From NCBI GenBank assembly GCA_021779535.1, contig JAJYAM010000001.1, positions 97,152 to 161,151 of the forward strand: a stretch of DNA of 64,000 bases. Direction: 5' to 3'. The notes beneath the pieces are model-generated. The model did not search any database. It was not told the DNA's origin and saw only the letters and a program-made list of their open reading frames with translations. Position numbers and translations under genes: made by a program. Below, piece by piece: positions 1 to 7,844 of this stretch; positions within the stretch are counted from its first letter, which is position 1, and every line of letters starts with the position of its first letter. The DNA is from Pseudomonadota bacterium (GTDB lineage: Bacteria; Pseudomonadota; Gammaproteobacteria; Steroidobacterales; Steroidobacteraceae).

Positions 1-1403
1 TTGGTCACCCCGAACCGGGCGCCGAGATCACGCTCGAACTGGTCGGTCACGACGACGATGCGCGCCTCGATCAGCACCTGTTTCACCGGGACGTCGAGCT
101 TGCGGACCAGCGCACGGATGCTCGCGAGCCGCTCGTCGGTGTCCTTGATCAACAGGGTGTTGGTGCGCTCGTCGACCGACAGCGCGCCGCGCTGCGAGAG
201 CATCGAGTTCTTGCCGCCGCCCGCCTTGATCAGCGCCGCGAGATCCGACGCCTTCGCGTAATTGACCTGCAGGAACTCGGTGTGCAGCGGTTCGAGCTGC
301 TGGATCTGATCGCGCGCCGCGAGGTGCGCCTTCTCCTCCGCGGCCAGCTCGGCGGTCGGACCGACGATCAGCACGTTGCCCTCGCGCACCTTGTCGAGAC
401 CCTTGGTCCGCAGCACGATGTCGAGCGCCTCGTCCCAGGGGACGTTCTGCAGGCGCAGCGTGAGATTGCCGGTGACCGCGTCGCTGACCACGATGTTCTG
501 ACCACCGGTGTCGGCGAGCAGCTGCAGCACGGAGCGCACGTCGATGTTCTGGAAGTCGAGCGTGAGCCGCTGGCCGTTGTAACGCTTCTTGCCTTCGGCG
601 CCGGCAACCTCGGTCTTCGGCTTGACCTCGATCACGTACTGGGAGTCGGCCTGATAGGCGAGCTGGTCGAATTCGCCGTGCGCATGGATCACGATCCGCG
701 TGCTGCCGTTGCGGCGCATCGCGTCGAGCGATTCGACCGGGGTCGCGAAGTCGGTGACGTCGTAGCGGCGCATCAATTGGGCCGGCAGATGCGCACCCGA
801 GAAGTCGACGACGATCCGATTGCCTTCCTGCCGCGTGTTGACCGCAATGCTCGCATCCGACATGTTCACGATGACGCGACCGGTCCCGTTCGGGCCGCGG
901 CGAAAATCGATCGTCCGGATCGAGTGCGCCGGCGCGGCCGCCGCCTGAGCGCCGACCGGGGTCATGCCGCGTTCGGCCATCGCCGTCGGCTGCGCCGCGG
1001 GCCGCGCGCCGAGATCGACCAGGATCTCGTTGCCCACGACCCGGGTCGTGTACGGAATCAGCGTGTCCAGGTCGACGACGACCCGCGTGCGCCCATCGGC
1101 TTCGGCGGCGAGCACCGAGTCGACGACGCCCGAGCGCACGTCGATCCGCCGCGACGGCAGCGCGAGCGAGACGTTGGGCAGGTCGAGCGCGATCCGCGCC
1201 GGCTTGTCGACCGTGAACGCGAGCGGCTGGGGCGCCGGTCCGCTCAGATGCAGGGTGAGGAGCACTTGCTGGCCGGCCAGCGTCCGCACGTCGATCGACT
1301 GGAGCTTGTTGGGTGCGGCGCCCTGGGCACGCGCGCCGATCGCGGCGAGTACGAACAAGGCGAAGCCCGCCAGGCTCGCGATCCGTGTCTTCGAACTGGT
1401 CAT
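1..1403 (-). CDS. pilQ: Type IV pilus secretin PilQ (3' end outside window)
   Basis: PilQ is the outer-membrane secretin through which the type IV pilus passes. This entry is missing from the ORF track because the frame runs off the window edge. From the ATG at 1403 I read 467 codons: a signal peptide (about residues 1-28), two AMIN-type beta domains that bind peptidoglycan (about 33-135 and 155-245), the secretin/TonB short N-terminal domain (VLQLLADTGGQNIVVSDAVT, near 270) and the start of the NHF/secretin N-domain (LEPLHTEFLQVNYAKASDLA). The secretin pore domain lies beyond base 1. It is the last gene of pilMNOPQ, 20 bp after pilP. Identification is firm from domain order and operon position. 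Confidence 0.96.
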   Translation of the reverse strand, partial: MTSSKTRIASLAGFALFVLAAIGARAQGAAPNKLQSIDVRTLAGQQVLLTLHLSGPAPQPLAFTVDKPARIALDLPNVSLALPSRRIDVRSGVVDSVLAAEADGRTRVVVDLDTLIPYTTRVVGNEILVDLGARPAAQPTAMAERGMTPVGAQAAAAPAHSIRTIDFRRGPNGTGRVIVNMSDASIAVNTRQEGNRIVVDFSGAHLPAQLMRRYDVTDFATPVESLDAMRRNGSTRIVIHAHGEFDQLAYQADSQYVIEVKPKTEVAGAEGKKRYNGQRLTLDFQNIDVRSVLQLLADTGGQNIVVSDAVTGNLTLRLQNVPWDEALDIVLRTKGLDKVREGNVLIVGPTAELAAEEKAHLAARDQIQQLEPLHTEFLQVNYAKASDLAALIKAGGGKNSMLSQRGALSVDERTNTLLIKDTDERLASIRALVRKLDVPVKQVLIEARIVVVTDQFERDLGARFGVT

Positions 1404-1423
1404 GCGTTGCTCTCCGTGAGGCT

Positions 1424-1939
1424 TCAATTGGCCAGAGCCAGCGAAGCCGGTCGCTTGATATAGCCGCCGAGGCCGTCGGGGACGATTTCGACGATGCTGA
1501 TCCTGCTCGGCGTGATCGACACGATCCTGCCGTCGCTCTGCCCGACGTAATTGCCGATCTGCACCTTGTGAACCAATCCGTCCTTCGTCTGGACCAGACC
1601 GTAGAAGCGGCCGCCGATCCGGATCGTTCCGACCATCTTCAGCGTGTCCAGCGAAAAGCGCTCGAGGAACTCGCGCGGCCGATGCAGGTTCGGATGCACC
1701 GAGGAAGGTCCGGTGTCCGAGGGTCCCTGCGGCTGGAACGGCGAGCGCAGATTCGCGGCGCTGTAGGTGAACGACTCGTAGGGCTTCACCTCGGGGAGCG
1801 GCTCGATGCGGCCGCCGGGCCGCTTTTCCATCTGCGCGATCCAGGCTTTGAGATTCGCCTGACCGCCCGAGCAGCCCGCGATCGCGGCGCTTGCGAGCAT
1901 TGCGGCGACCAGCGCCGCGGTGCGGGTCGATCGCCTCAC
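1424..1939 (-). CDS. pilP: Type IV pilus lipoprotein PilP
   Basis: PilP is an inner-membrane-anchored lipoprotein that bridges PilN/PilO to the N-domains of the PilQ secretin. The 171-aa product has a lipoprotein signal with lipobox IAGC, so Cys23 is the expected acylated residue. A Pro/Glu-rich linker follows, then the C-terminal homology domain (LKMVGTIRIGGRFYGLVQTK...VQIGNYVGQSDGRI), which is the PilP beta-sandwich signature. Its start overlaps the pilO stop by 4 bp, which suggests translational coupling. It lies between pilO and pilQ as in other Gammaproteobacteria. Confidence 0.96.
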   Translation of the reverse strand: MRRSTRTAALVAAMLASAAIAGCSGGQANLKAWIAQMEKRPGGRIEPLPEVKPYESFTYSAANLRSPFQPQGPSDTGPSSVHPNLHRPREFLERFSLDTLKMVGTIRIGGRFYGLVQTKDGLVHKVQIGNYVGQSDGRIVSITPSRISIVEIVPDGLGGYIKRPASLALAN

Positions 1940-2598
1940 TTTGCGCCTCCCAGTTTCTTCGCCGGTCCCTTGCCGGTCGCCGGTCCCCTGCCGCCCGACT
2001 TCTCGTCCTCGATGTAGCGGTAGGTCTTCGCCGTGACGTCCATCGTCAAGTCGTCGAAATTGCTGCCGTGGCTGTCGACCGGCGCGATGTGGATGTCGTG
2101 CAGGGTCACGATGCGCGGCAACGCGGCGATCCCGCTGACGAACTTGCCGAATTCGTGATAGCTGCCGACGAGCCGGATCCGGATCGGCAACTCGGCGTAG
2201 AAACCCTTGTCGACCTCGGGCCCCGGCTGGAAGAGCTTCTCCTGCAGGCCCGCGGCGAGACCGGTCTGCGAAATGTCCACCAGCAGGTTCGGGACCTCGG
2301 TTCGTCCGGGCAGTTGTCGCAGCATCGCACCGAAGCTGCGCCGCATCTCCGCGAGCTGCGCCTTGTAGGCGTCGAGGTTCGCGGCGCGCTGCTGCTTGGT
2401 CATGAACTCCTGGCGCAGCGTCTGCTCCTGCGCCTCGGCCCGCAGCAGCTGCGGCCGGTCCTGCGTCCAGACCAGCAGATACCAGAAGATCACCGCACTC
2501 GCGACGAAGATCAGCCCGACGAAGAACACGCGCACCGTGGTCGGCCAGCGACCCGGATCACGCGGATCGAGTGTCCGCAGTTGTTCGATGAAGTTCAT
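1936..2598 (-). CDS. pilO: Type IV pilus inner-membrane protein PilO
   Basis: PilO forms a heterodimer with PilN in the inner membrane and aligns the pilus motor with PilP/PilQ. The 220-aa product has a short cytoplasmic N-terminus, one membrane segment (VFFVGLIFVASAVIFWYLLV, about residues 24-43), a coiled-coil (about 50-95) and a ferredoxin-like periplasmic domain containing the typical YHEFGKFVSGIAALPRIVTL stretch. It overlaps pilN by 4 bp and pilP by 4 bp. Length and topology are normal for the family. Confidence 0.96.
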   Translation of the reverse strand: MNFIEQLRTLDPRDPGRWPTTVRVFFVGLIFVASAVIFWYLLVWTQDRPQLLRAEAQEQTLRQEFMTKQQRAANLDAYKAQLAEMRRSFGAMLRQLPGRTEVPNLLVDISQTGLAAGLQEKLFQPGPEVDKGFYAELPIRIRLVGSYHEFGKFVSGIAALPRIVTLHDIHIAPVDSHGSNFDDLTMDVTAKTYRYIEDEKSGGRGPATGKGPAKKLGGAK

Positions 2599-3182
2599 TT
2601 CGCCGCGACCTCATGGCGCTGGTTCTTGTCGCCGCTCGAACCGGCGCCGACCGTGTTCACGAACAGCACGAACTTCGATCCCCCGGTCGGCGAGCTCTTC
2701 GCCGCCTCGACGACCTGCAGCACCGGGTCGTCCATCCACACCGATGCGTCGATGTTGCGCATCAGCGTCGACACCCGGGTGCTGGACTGCGCGATGCCGT
2801 CGATCTCGAGCTTCGCACCGGACTGCTTCAGCGCGGTCAGGTACACCCCTTCGGGCACCGCGCGCGCGATCGCGTCGAACAGGTGCACGATCTCGGGACG
2901 GCTGCGCTGCAGCTTCTCGATGATCTCCATGCGGGCGACCAGGCGCTGTTTGCGGTCCTCGAGATTCAGGATGTCGGCGATCTTCGCGTCGAGCTTGTGG
3001 ATCTCGCTCTGCAGCAGCTGGTTGCGCGCGAGCTGCGCGTCGATCCGGCCGGCATAGATCAGCTTTCCAAGCAGCGCGAACATGATCGCCCCGAGGACCG
3101 CGGCGCCGGCGGCGAGCGCGAATTCCTTGCGGCGAAGCGTCCGTTGCTGTTCACGCCAGGGCAGTAGGTTGATACGCGGCAT
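2595..3182 (-). CDS. pilN: Type IV pilus inner-membrane protein PilN
   Basis: PilN binds the cytoplasmic actin-like PilM through its conserved N-terminus and pairs with PilO in the membrane. The ORF track begins at 3221, but the protein begins at the ATG at 3182, which yields the hallmark N-terminal motif MPRINLLPWREQQR (the INLLPWR segment is the PilM-binding motif). The 195-aa product then has one membrane helix (FALAAGAAVLGAIMFALLGK), a coiled-coil and a ferredoxin-like domain. It begins 8 bp after the pilM stop and overlaps pilO by 4 bp. Confidence 0.96.
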   Translation of the reverse strand: MPRINLLPWREQQRTLRRKEFALAAGAAVLGAIMFALLGKLIYAGRIDAQLARNQLLQSEIHKLDAKIADILNLEDRKQRLVARMEIIEKLQRSRPEIVHLFDAIARAVPEGVYLTALKQSGAKLEIDGIAQSSTRVSTLMRNIDASVWMDDPVLQVVEAAKSSPTGGSKFVLFVNTVGAGSSGDKNQRHEVAAK

Positions 3183-3190
3183 GGTGGCCC

Positions 3191-4255
3191 TCAGTCGAAG
3201 CTGCGCAACGCGAGTCCGCACGCGGTCAATAGCGCCGTCGCGTCACGCTCCACGCCCTGCGCTCGAGCCTTTGACGACACTTTCATCGCACCGAGCGGAT
3301 CGCCCTTCTCGGCCGGCACTCCGACGCGGCTGGAGACCACGTCGGCGACGCCGGCAATGTTCGCGCAGCCGCCGCAGATCAGGATCTGGTCCGGCTGCGC
3401 GCGGCCGCTTCCGGAGGCGAGGTAGAACTGCAGCGATCGGCTGACCTGCTGCGTCATGTCGTCGATGAACGGGTCGAGCACCTCCGGCTGATAGTTGCTC
3501 GGCAAGCCGCCCTCCTTCTTCGCTCGCCCCGCCTCTTCCATGCTGAGGCCGTAGGTGCGCATGATCTCCTCGGTGAGCAGCTGGCCCCCGAACGCGAAAT
3601 CGCGGGTGTAGATCACCTTCAGGTCGCGCAGCACGCTGAACGTCGTGCTGCTCGCGCCGAAATCGACGACCGCGATCGTGCGGTCCATCCCCCCGTCGGG
3701 CATCTGATGGCGCATCAACGCGCACGCGTTTTCCAGCGCGAACGCTTCGACGTCGACGAGCTGCGCGGTCAGGCCCGAGGTCTGCACCGCGGCGCGGCGC
3801 TGCTCGACGTTCTCGGTCCGCGTTGCGACCAACAGCACGTCGATCATGTCCGAGTCCTTCTCGGACGGCCCGATCACCTGGAAGTCGTAGCTGACCTCCT
3901 CCATCGGGAACGGGATGTACTGGTCGGCCTGCATCTCGACCTGGGCTTCCAGGTCGCTTTCGCCGAGATTCTTCGGCATCTGGATCACTTTGGTGATCGC
4001 CGCGTCGCCGCTGATCGCGACGGCCGCGAGCCGGCTCTTCGCGCCGGAACGCTTGACCGCGCGCCGGACGGCTTCGCCGACCGCCTCGGCGTCGACGATC
4101 GCCTTTTCGTTGATCGCGTTGTGCGGCGTCGGTTCCGCCGCGTAGGACTCGACCCGATATTGATCGCCGGCCATCGTCAACTCGATCAACTTCACCGACG
4201 ACGTGGTGATGTCGAGCCCGAGCAGGGGGCGATACCGCTTAACGAACGACCACAC
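3191..4255 (-). CDS. pilM: Type IV pilus actin-like ATPase PilM
   Basis: PilM is the cytoplasmic actin-fold protein that docks on the PilN tail and links the pilus motor to the alignment complex. The 354-aa product carries the family's phosphate-binding motif near the start (LLGLDITTSSVKLIEL), a second nucleotide motif (VVDFGASSTTFSVL, about residue 195) and a late glycine motif (ILICGGCANIAGV). The chosen start is GTG at 4255, preceded by an AGGA stretch. It is the first gene of pilMNOPQ and is preceded by a roughly 370-nt leader that begins with a cyclic-di-GMP-I riboswitch, so the whole operon is probably under c-di-GMP control. Confidence 0.96.
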   Translation of the reverse strand: MWSFVKRYRPLLGLDITTSSVKLIELTMAGDQYRVESYAAEPTPHNAINEKAIVDAEAVGEAVRRAVKRSGAKSRLAAVAISGDAAITKVIQMPKNLGESDLEAQVEMQADQYIPFPMEEVSYDFQVIGPSEKDSDMIDVLLVATRTENVEQRRAAVQTSGLTAQLVDVEAFALENACALMRHQMPDGGMDRTIAVVDFGASSTTFSVLRDLKVIYTRDFAFGGQLLTEEIMRTYGLSMEEAGRAKKEGGLPSNYQPEVLDPFIDDMTQQVSRSLQFYLASGSGRAQPDQILICGGCANIAGVADVVSSRVGVPAEKGDPLGAMKVSSKARAQGVERDATALLTACGLALRSFD

Positions 4256-4401
4256 GATTTTTCCTTTTTTGGTCAGTATCTTGTAGGTCGAAACTTGTGC
4301 ATCAGATTAGCTATGGATCGAAAACTTATCAAGAAACTGTTAAATCGACCGTGATCCTACTCACGTTAATCGCTCTCGGCCTGCCGGCGACCGGCACTTC
4401 T

Positions 4402-4427
4402 CCCCGGAGACGCTGTCTCTAAAGGGG
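4402..4427 (-). other. GC-rich hairpin in pilM leader
   Basis: On the pilM strand the sequence can form a nested stem: outer CCCC/GGGG, inner GAGAC/GTCTC, loop AGC. There is no U-run after it, so it does not look like a standard intrinsic terminator. It may be part of the riboswitch expression platform or an RNA-stabilising element; this is inference. Confidence 0.4.
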
Positions 4428-4504
4428 TGAGCCAAGTCGGTCGGAGGGTATGATGGCTGCGCCTGGACGAAGCGGGTGCCGGCGTGTACAGATCGCGTGG
4501 GTCG

Positions 4505-4528
4505 CGGGTTCGCGATCGCGCGAACCCG
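4505..4528 (-). other. Perfect 10-bp hairpin immediately after the c-di-GMP aptamer
   Basis: CGGGTTCGCG and CGCGAACCCG are exact reverse complements separated by a 4-nt ATCG loop. On the pilM strand this stem begins about a dozen bases after the aptamer 3' side. No U-tract follows on either strand. The position suits an expression-platform stem, possibly Rho-linked or anti-terminator-like. The structure is seen; the function is inferred. Confidence 0.5.
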
Positions 4529-4535
4529 GCACCTC

Positions 4536-4626
4536 GAAATCCGGCAACCCCGCTATCCTAGGCACGGTCGGCCCTTAGACCGGAAGCTTTGCGTCCCCAC
4601 CTTTCGATGAGTATGCCCCTTGATCA
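4536..4626 (-). ncRNA. Cyclic-di-GMP-I (GEMM-I) riboswitch in the pilMNOPQ leader
   Basis: Read on the minus strand, the sequence contains the conserved GEMM-I parts in order. These are GGGGCATACTC, a GAAA tetraloop closing a 6-bp stem, the near-invariant GGGACGCAAAGC, then CCGGTCTAA, and finally a receptor-like CCTAGGATAGCGGGGTTGCC. By alignment with the Vibrio Vc2 aptamer as I remember it, the ligand-contacting positions are G at G20 and A at A47. That fits c-di-GMP rather than the A20 cGAMP-type (GEMM-Ib) variants. It lies directly upstream of pilM, on the same strand, about 280 nt before the start codon. Whether c-di-GMP turns expression on or off is not visible. Confidence 0.87.
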
Positions 4627-4630
4627 GGCG

Positions 4631-4660
4631 GTAATATGCTTTCGCAATCCCGCCGGTCAA
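4631..4660 (-). promoter_or_regulatory. Candidate sigma-70 promoter for the riboswitch-pilMNOPQ transcript
   Basis: On the minus strand TTGACC (4660-4655) is followed after 18 bp by TATTAC (4636-4631). The predicted start near 4624 falls just before the riboswitch 5' end, which supports the pairing. The -35 box lies only about 20 bp upstream of the ponA start codon on the other strand, so the two genes share a compact divergent control region. Confidence 0.55.
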
Positions 4661-4679
4661 TAAGTTAGAACGGTTTTAC

Positions 4680-7214
4680 GTGCTCAAACGATACCTGGTT
4701 CTCATATCTCGCATTTGCATCCTCGGTGTTGGCGCCGCAGCATTGTTCGTCTTCTCGAACGTCTGCGCGTACGTCTACCTGAAGCCGAGCCTGCCGAACG
4801 TCGACACCCTGCGCGACGTGCAGCTGCAGGTGCCGCTGCGGGTCTATACGCGCGACGGGCGCTTGATCGCCTCGATCGGCGAGCAGCGGCGCATCCCGGT
4901 GCGTTACGACGAAATCCCGAAGTTGCAGGTCGACGCATTCCTCGCCGCCGAGGACGATCGATTCTTCAAGCATCCCGGAGTCGACTGGGAAGGCATCGTC
5001 CGCGCGGCCCTCGCGGACCTGCGCGCCGGGGGCGTGCGCGAAGGCGGCAGCACGATCACGATGCAGGTCGCGCGCGACGTCTACCTTTCGCCGCGGCGCG
5101 ACATGAAGCGCAAGCTGAGCGAGATCTACCTGTCGCTGTTGATGGACGCGCAGTACTCGAAGCAGGACATCTTCTCGATCTACGCGAATCGGACCTTCCT
5201 CGGCGAGCGCGCCTACGGCATCGGTGCCGCGGCCGAGGTGTACTACGGCAAGACGCTCGATCAGCTCACGCTGCCCGAGATGGCGATGATCGCGGGGCTG
5301 CCGAAGGCGCCGTCGGATATCAATCCCGTCGTGAATCCGGCGGCGGCACGGATCCGCCGTGCGTACGTGCTCGGCCGGATGCGCGACCTCGGTTACATCA
5401 CCCGGGCCGAGTACGCCGACGCGATCGCAAGTCCGGTGGCGACCTACGTCCACGGACCCACGCGCGAGGTGCAGGCGCCGTACGTCGCGGAAATGGTGCG
5501 CTCGGCATTGCTCGCGATGTACGGTAACGGGATCTACACCAGCGGATACAAGGTCGTCACCACGATCGACTCGCGGCTGCAGCTCGCCGCCAACGTGGCG
5601 CTGCGCACCGGCCTGCTGGAATACGATCGCCGCCACGGTTATCGAGGCCCGGTCGGCCACTTGCGCCTGCGCGGCGTACCGACCCCGCGTGCTCTGAATA
5701 CCGCGCTCGGCCGCTTCCCGGACGTCGGCGGGCTGCGTCCGGCCGTGGTCGAGAGCGTCGCGCCGAGGAGCGCCCAGATATTCGTCGAGAACCTGGGCGC
5801 GGTCACGCTGCCCTGGGACAAGATCGAGTGGGCGCGGCGGGCGCTCGCCGGCGGCAACGTCGGCGCGGCGCCCCGCACCGCCGCGGCCGTGTTCCACCGC
5901 GGCGACGTGATCTACACGGTCGGCACGACGGCGCAGAACCTGCAGTTCGTGCAGGTACCGCAAGCGCAGGCGGCGCTCGTCGCGATCGACCCGCATGACG
6001 GAGCGATCGCCGCGCTCGACGGCGGTTTCGATTACTACCAGAGCAACTTCAATCGCGCGACCCAGGCCGAGCGCCAGCCGGGCTCGGCGTTCAAGCCGTT
6101 CATCTACGCCGCCGCGTTCGACAAGGGCTACACGCCGGCGAGCGTGATCCTCGACGCGCCGATCGTGCTCGGCGGGGCGACCGATGCGCAGGCGTGGCGG
6201 CCGAAGAACGACGCGAACAAGTTCTACGGACCGACGCGCTTGCGGATCGCGCTGATGCGCTCGCGCAACCTGGTCACGGTGCGCCTGATGCGCGACATCG
6301 GCGGCGAGTACGCGCGCAACTACGTGACGCGATTCGGCTTCAGCAAGGCGCAGCTGCCGGACAACCTGACCCTCGCGCTCGGCACCGCGGACGTGACGCC
6401 GCTGCAGCTCGCCGAAGCCTATGCACCGTTCGCGAACGGCGGTTTCCGGGTGAGCCCGTACTTCATCGATCAGATCGTCGATGCGACCGGGCGCACGGTG
6501 TTCCAGGCCGATCCGCCGATCGCGTGCTTCGACTGCGGCGAGCAGGCGCTACCCCCGGCGCAGGCGCTCGGCTCGCTCGGTACGAGCGGGTCCGAGACCC
6601 CGCCGCCCGCGCCGGCCACGCCACTCACCCCGGGGACGCCGCTCGTCGCGGCCGGGAGCGCGGCCGCGTCGTCGGCCCTCGACACGGGCCAATCGGACGG
6701 CAAGTTCCTGATCCCGGGCCAATACCTCGCGCCGCAGGTGATCCGCCCACAAATCGCCTACCTGCTCGCCGACATGATGGCGGACGTGATCCGCCACGGG
6801 ACGGGTATTCGCGCCCGCGTGCTGAACCGCGATGACGTCGCCGGCAAGACCGGCACGACGAACGATCACCGCGACGCCTGGTTCTCGGGCTTCAACGGCG
6901 ACCTGGTTGCGACGGTCTGGGTCGGTTTCGACCAGGATCAGCCGCTCGGTGCGGGCGAGGAAGGCGGGCGCACCGCGGTGCCGATCTGGACCTACTTCAT
7001 GCATCAGGCGCTCGAGGGCGTGCCCTTGCGCCGGGTGCCGATGCCCAACGGGATCGTGACCGCGCGGATCAATCCCGAGACCGGACTGCTGGCGAGCGCC
7101 GACGATCCGAACGCGATCATGGAGAAATTCATCGAGGGCAACCTGCCGAAACCGGAGGCGCCGGGAGGCAAGGGGGGCACGAAGCCGGCCGAGTCCGAGA
7201 AATCGATCTTCTAG
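4680..7214 (+). CDS. mrcA: Bifunctional penicillin-binding protein 1A
   Basis: Class A PBP (ponA/mrcA): an N-terminal GT51 glycosyltransferase polymerises lipid II and a C-terminal transpeptidase cross-links peptidoglycan in the periplasm. The 844-aa product has a membrane anchor (about 5-33), then GT51 motifs EDDRFFKHPG (about 90) and GGSTITMQ (about 122). The transpeptidase active-site motifs are GSAFKP (SxxK, about 469), SRN (about 525) and KTGTT (about 722). A Pro/Ala/Ser-rich, probably disordered insert of about 45 residues lies between SRN and KTG. The start is GTG at 4680. It is divergent from pilM, a conserved arrangement in Gammaproteobacteria. Confidence 0.97.
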   Translation: MLKRYLVLISRICILGVGAAALFVFSNVCAYVYLKPSLPNVDTLRDVQLQVPLRVYTRDGRLIASIGEQRRIPVRYDEIPKLQVDAFLAAEDDRFFKHPGVDWEGIVRAALADLRAGGVREGGSTITMQVARDVYLSPRRDMKRKLSEIYLSLLMDAQYSKQDIFSIYANRTFLGERAYGIGAAAEVYYGKTLDQLTLPEMAMIAGLPKAPSDINPVVNPAAARIRRAYVLGRMRDLGYITRAEYADAIASPVATYVHGPTREVQAPYVAEMVRSALLAMYGNGIYTSGYKVVTTIDSRLQLAANVALRTGLLEYDRRHGYRGPVGHLRLRGVPTPRALNTALGRFPDVGGLRPAVVESVAPRSAQIFVENLGAVTLPWDKIEWARRALAGGNVGAAPRTAAAVFHRGDVIYTVGTTAQNLQFVQVPQAQAALVAIDPHDGAIAALDGGFDYYQSNFNRATQAERQPGSAFKPFIYAAAFDKGYTPASVILDAPIVLGGATDAQAWRPKNDANKFYGPTRLRIALMRSRNLVTVRLMRDIGGEYARNYVTRFGFSKAQLPDNLTLALGTADVTPLQLAEAYAPFANGGFRVSPYFIDQIVDATGRTVFQADPPIACFDCGEQALPPAQALGSLGTSGSETPPPAPATPLTPGTPLVAAGSAAASSALDTGQSDGKFLIPGQYLAPQVIRPQIAYLLADMMADVIRHGTGIRARVLNRDDVAGKTGTTNDHRDAWFSGFNGDLVATVWVGFDQDQPLGAGEEGGRTAVPIWTYFMHQALEGVPLRRVPMPNGIVTARINPETGLLASADDPNAIMEKFIEGNLPKPEAPGGKGGTKPAESEKSIF

Positions 7215-7229
7215 CGAGCTCGACGCCCG

Positions 7230-7844
7230 ATGACGAAGCGGTTTTCCCAGCGTGCCGAGGATCTGCGCCGCATGCTCGCCGAAGAGGCCGCGCGCTGGAT
7301 CGGCGATCACGGGATCGAGGATTACGGCCAGGCGAAGCGCAAGGCGGCCGAGCGTCTCGGCGTGACGGATGCCGCGGTGCTGCCGCGCAACGTCGAGATC
7401 GAGGCGGCGCTGCGAGAGCGCCAGCGATTGTTCGGGGGCGCCGCGCACGGCGCGAGCCTCAAGGAACAGCGCCGCGCCGCGCTCGACGCGATGCGCTTGC
7501 TCGGGGAGTTCGAGCCGCGCCTGGTCGGGCCGGTGCTCTCCGGCACCGCGACCCCGCACAGCGAGATCAACCTGCATGTCTTCGCGGACCGGTCCGAGGC
7601 GGTCGCGATCCACTTGCTGGAGATCGGCATACCGCACTCGATCCACGAGCAGCGCCTGAAGATGGACGCCGATCGCAGCGTGAGCGTCCCGGCGCTGCGC
7701 TTCCAGGCCGGCGAACGGACGATCGCCGCGACGGTGTTCCCGGTCGACGGGATTCGCCAGGCGCCGTATTCGCCGGTCGACGGCCGTCCGATGCGGCGCG
7801 CGGACGTGCGCGAAGTCTCGGCGCTGCTCGACTCGCCGGCCTAG
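7230..7844 (+). CDS. Nucleotidyltransferase-fold-like protein of unknown function
   Basis: The 204-aa product has a helical N-terminus rich in Arg/Glu (RRMLAEEAARWIGDHGIEDYGQAKRKAA, quoted in part) and a mid segment GPVLSGTATPHSEINLHVF. That segment resembles the helix-Gly/Ser-acidic core of nucleotidyltransferase folds (GSxxxGTAxxxSDIDL). From memory, related proteins are often mislabelled UDP-N-acetylmuramate-alanine ligase, but no Mur-ligase motif is present. The usual second catalytic Asp is Asn here (EIN in place of DID), so catalysis is doubtful. It follows ponA by 15 bp, so it is probably co-transcribed. Its stop overlaps the convergent protease stop inside CTAG. Confidence 0.7.
   Translation: MTKRFSQRAEDLRRMLAEEAARWIGDHGIEDYGQAKRKAAERLGVTDAAVLPRNVEIEAALRERQRLFGGAAHGASLKEQRRAALDAMRLLGEFEPRLVGPVLSGTATPHSEINLHVFADRSEAVAIHLLEIGIPHSIHEQRLKMDADRSVSVPALRFQAGERTIAATVFPVDGIRQAPYSPVDGRPMRRADVREVSALLDSPA

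Larger units (their letters stand above)
4256..4679. other. pilM/ponA divergent intergenic region (424 bp)
   Basis: There is no protein gene here. Read on the minus strand, the region holds a candidate sigma-70 promoter close to ponA, a GEMM-I riboswitch, two strong GC hairpins (4505-4528 and 4402-4427), and an AT-rich last 90 bases before pilM with a weak second promoter candidate (TTGATA at 4332-4327, 17 bp, TAATCT at 4309-4304). The ponA promoter must lie in the same DNA on the plus strand, but I could not place it convincingly. Confidence 0.8.

Noticed and set aside
4402-4528. Second tandem riboswitch or intrinsic terminator in the pilM leader
   Set aside because: The downstream hairpins lack GEMM consensus blocks and lack U-runs, so I list them only as structured leader elements.
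7230-7844. UDP-N-acetylmuramate-alanine ligase
   Set aside because: Relatives often carry this label, but the protein has no ATP-binding GxGKT or Mur-ligase motif and is far too short.
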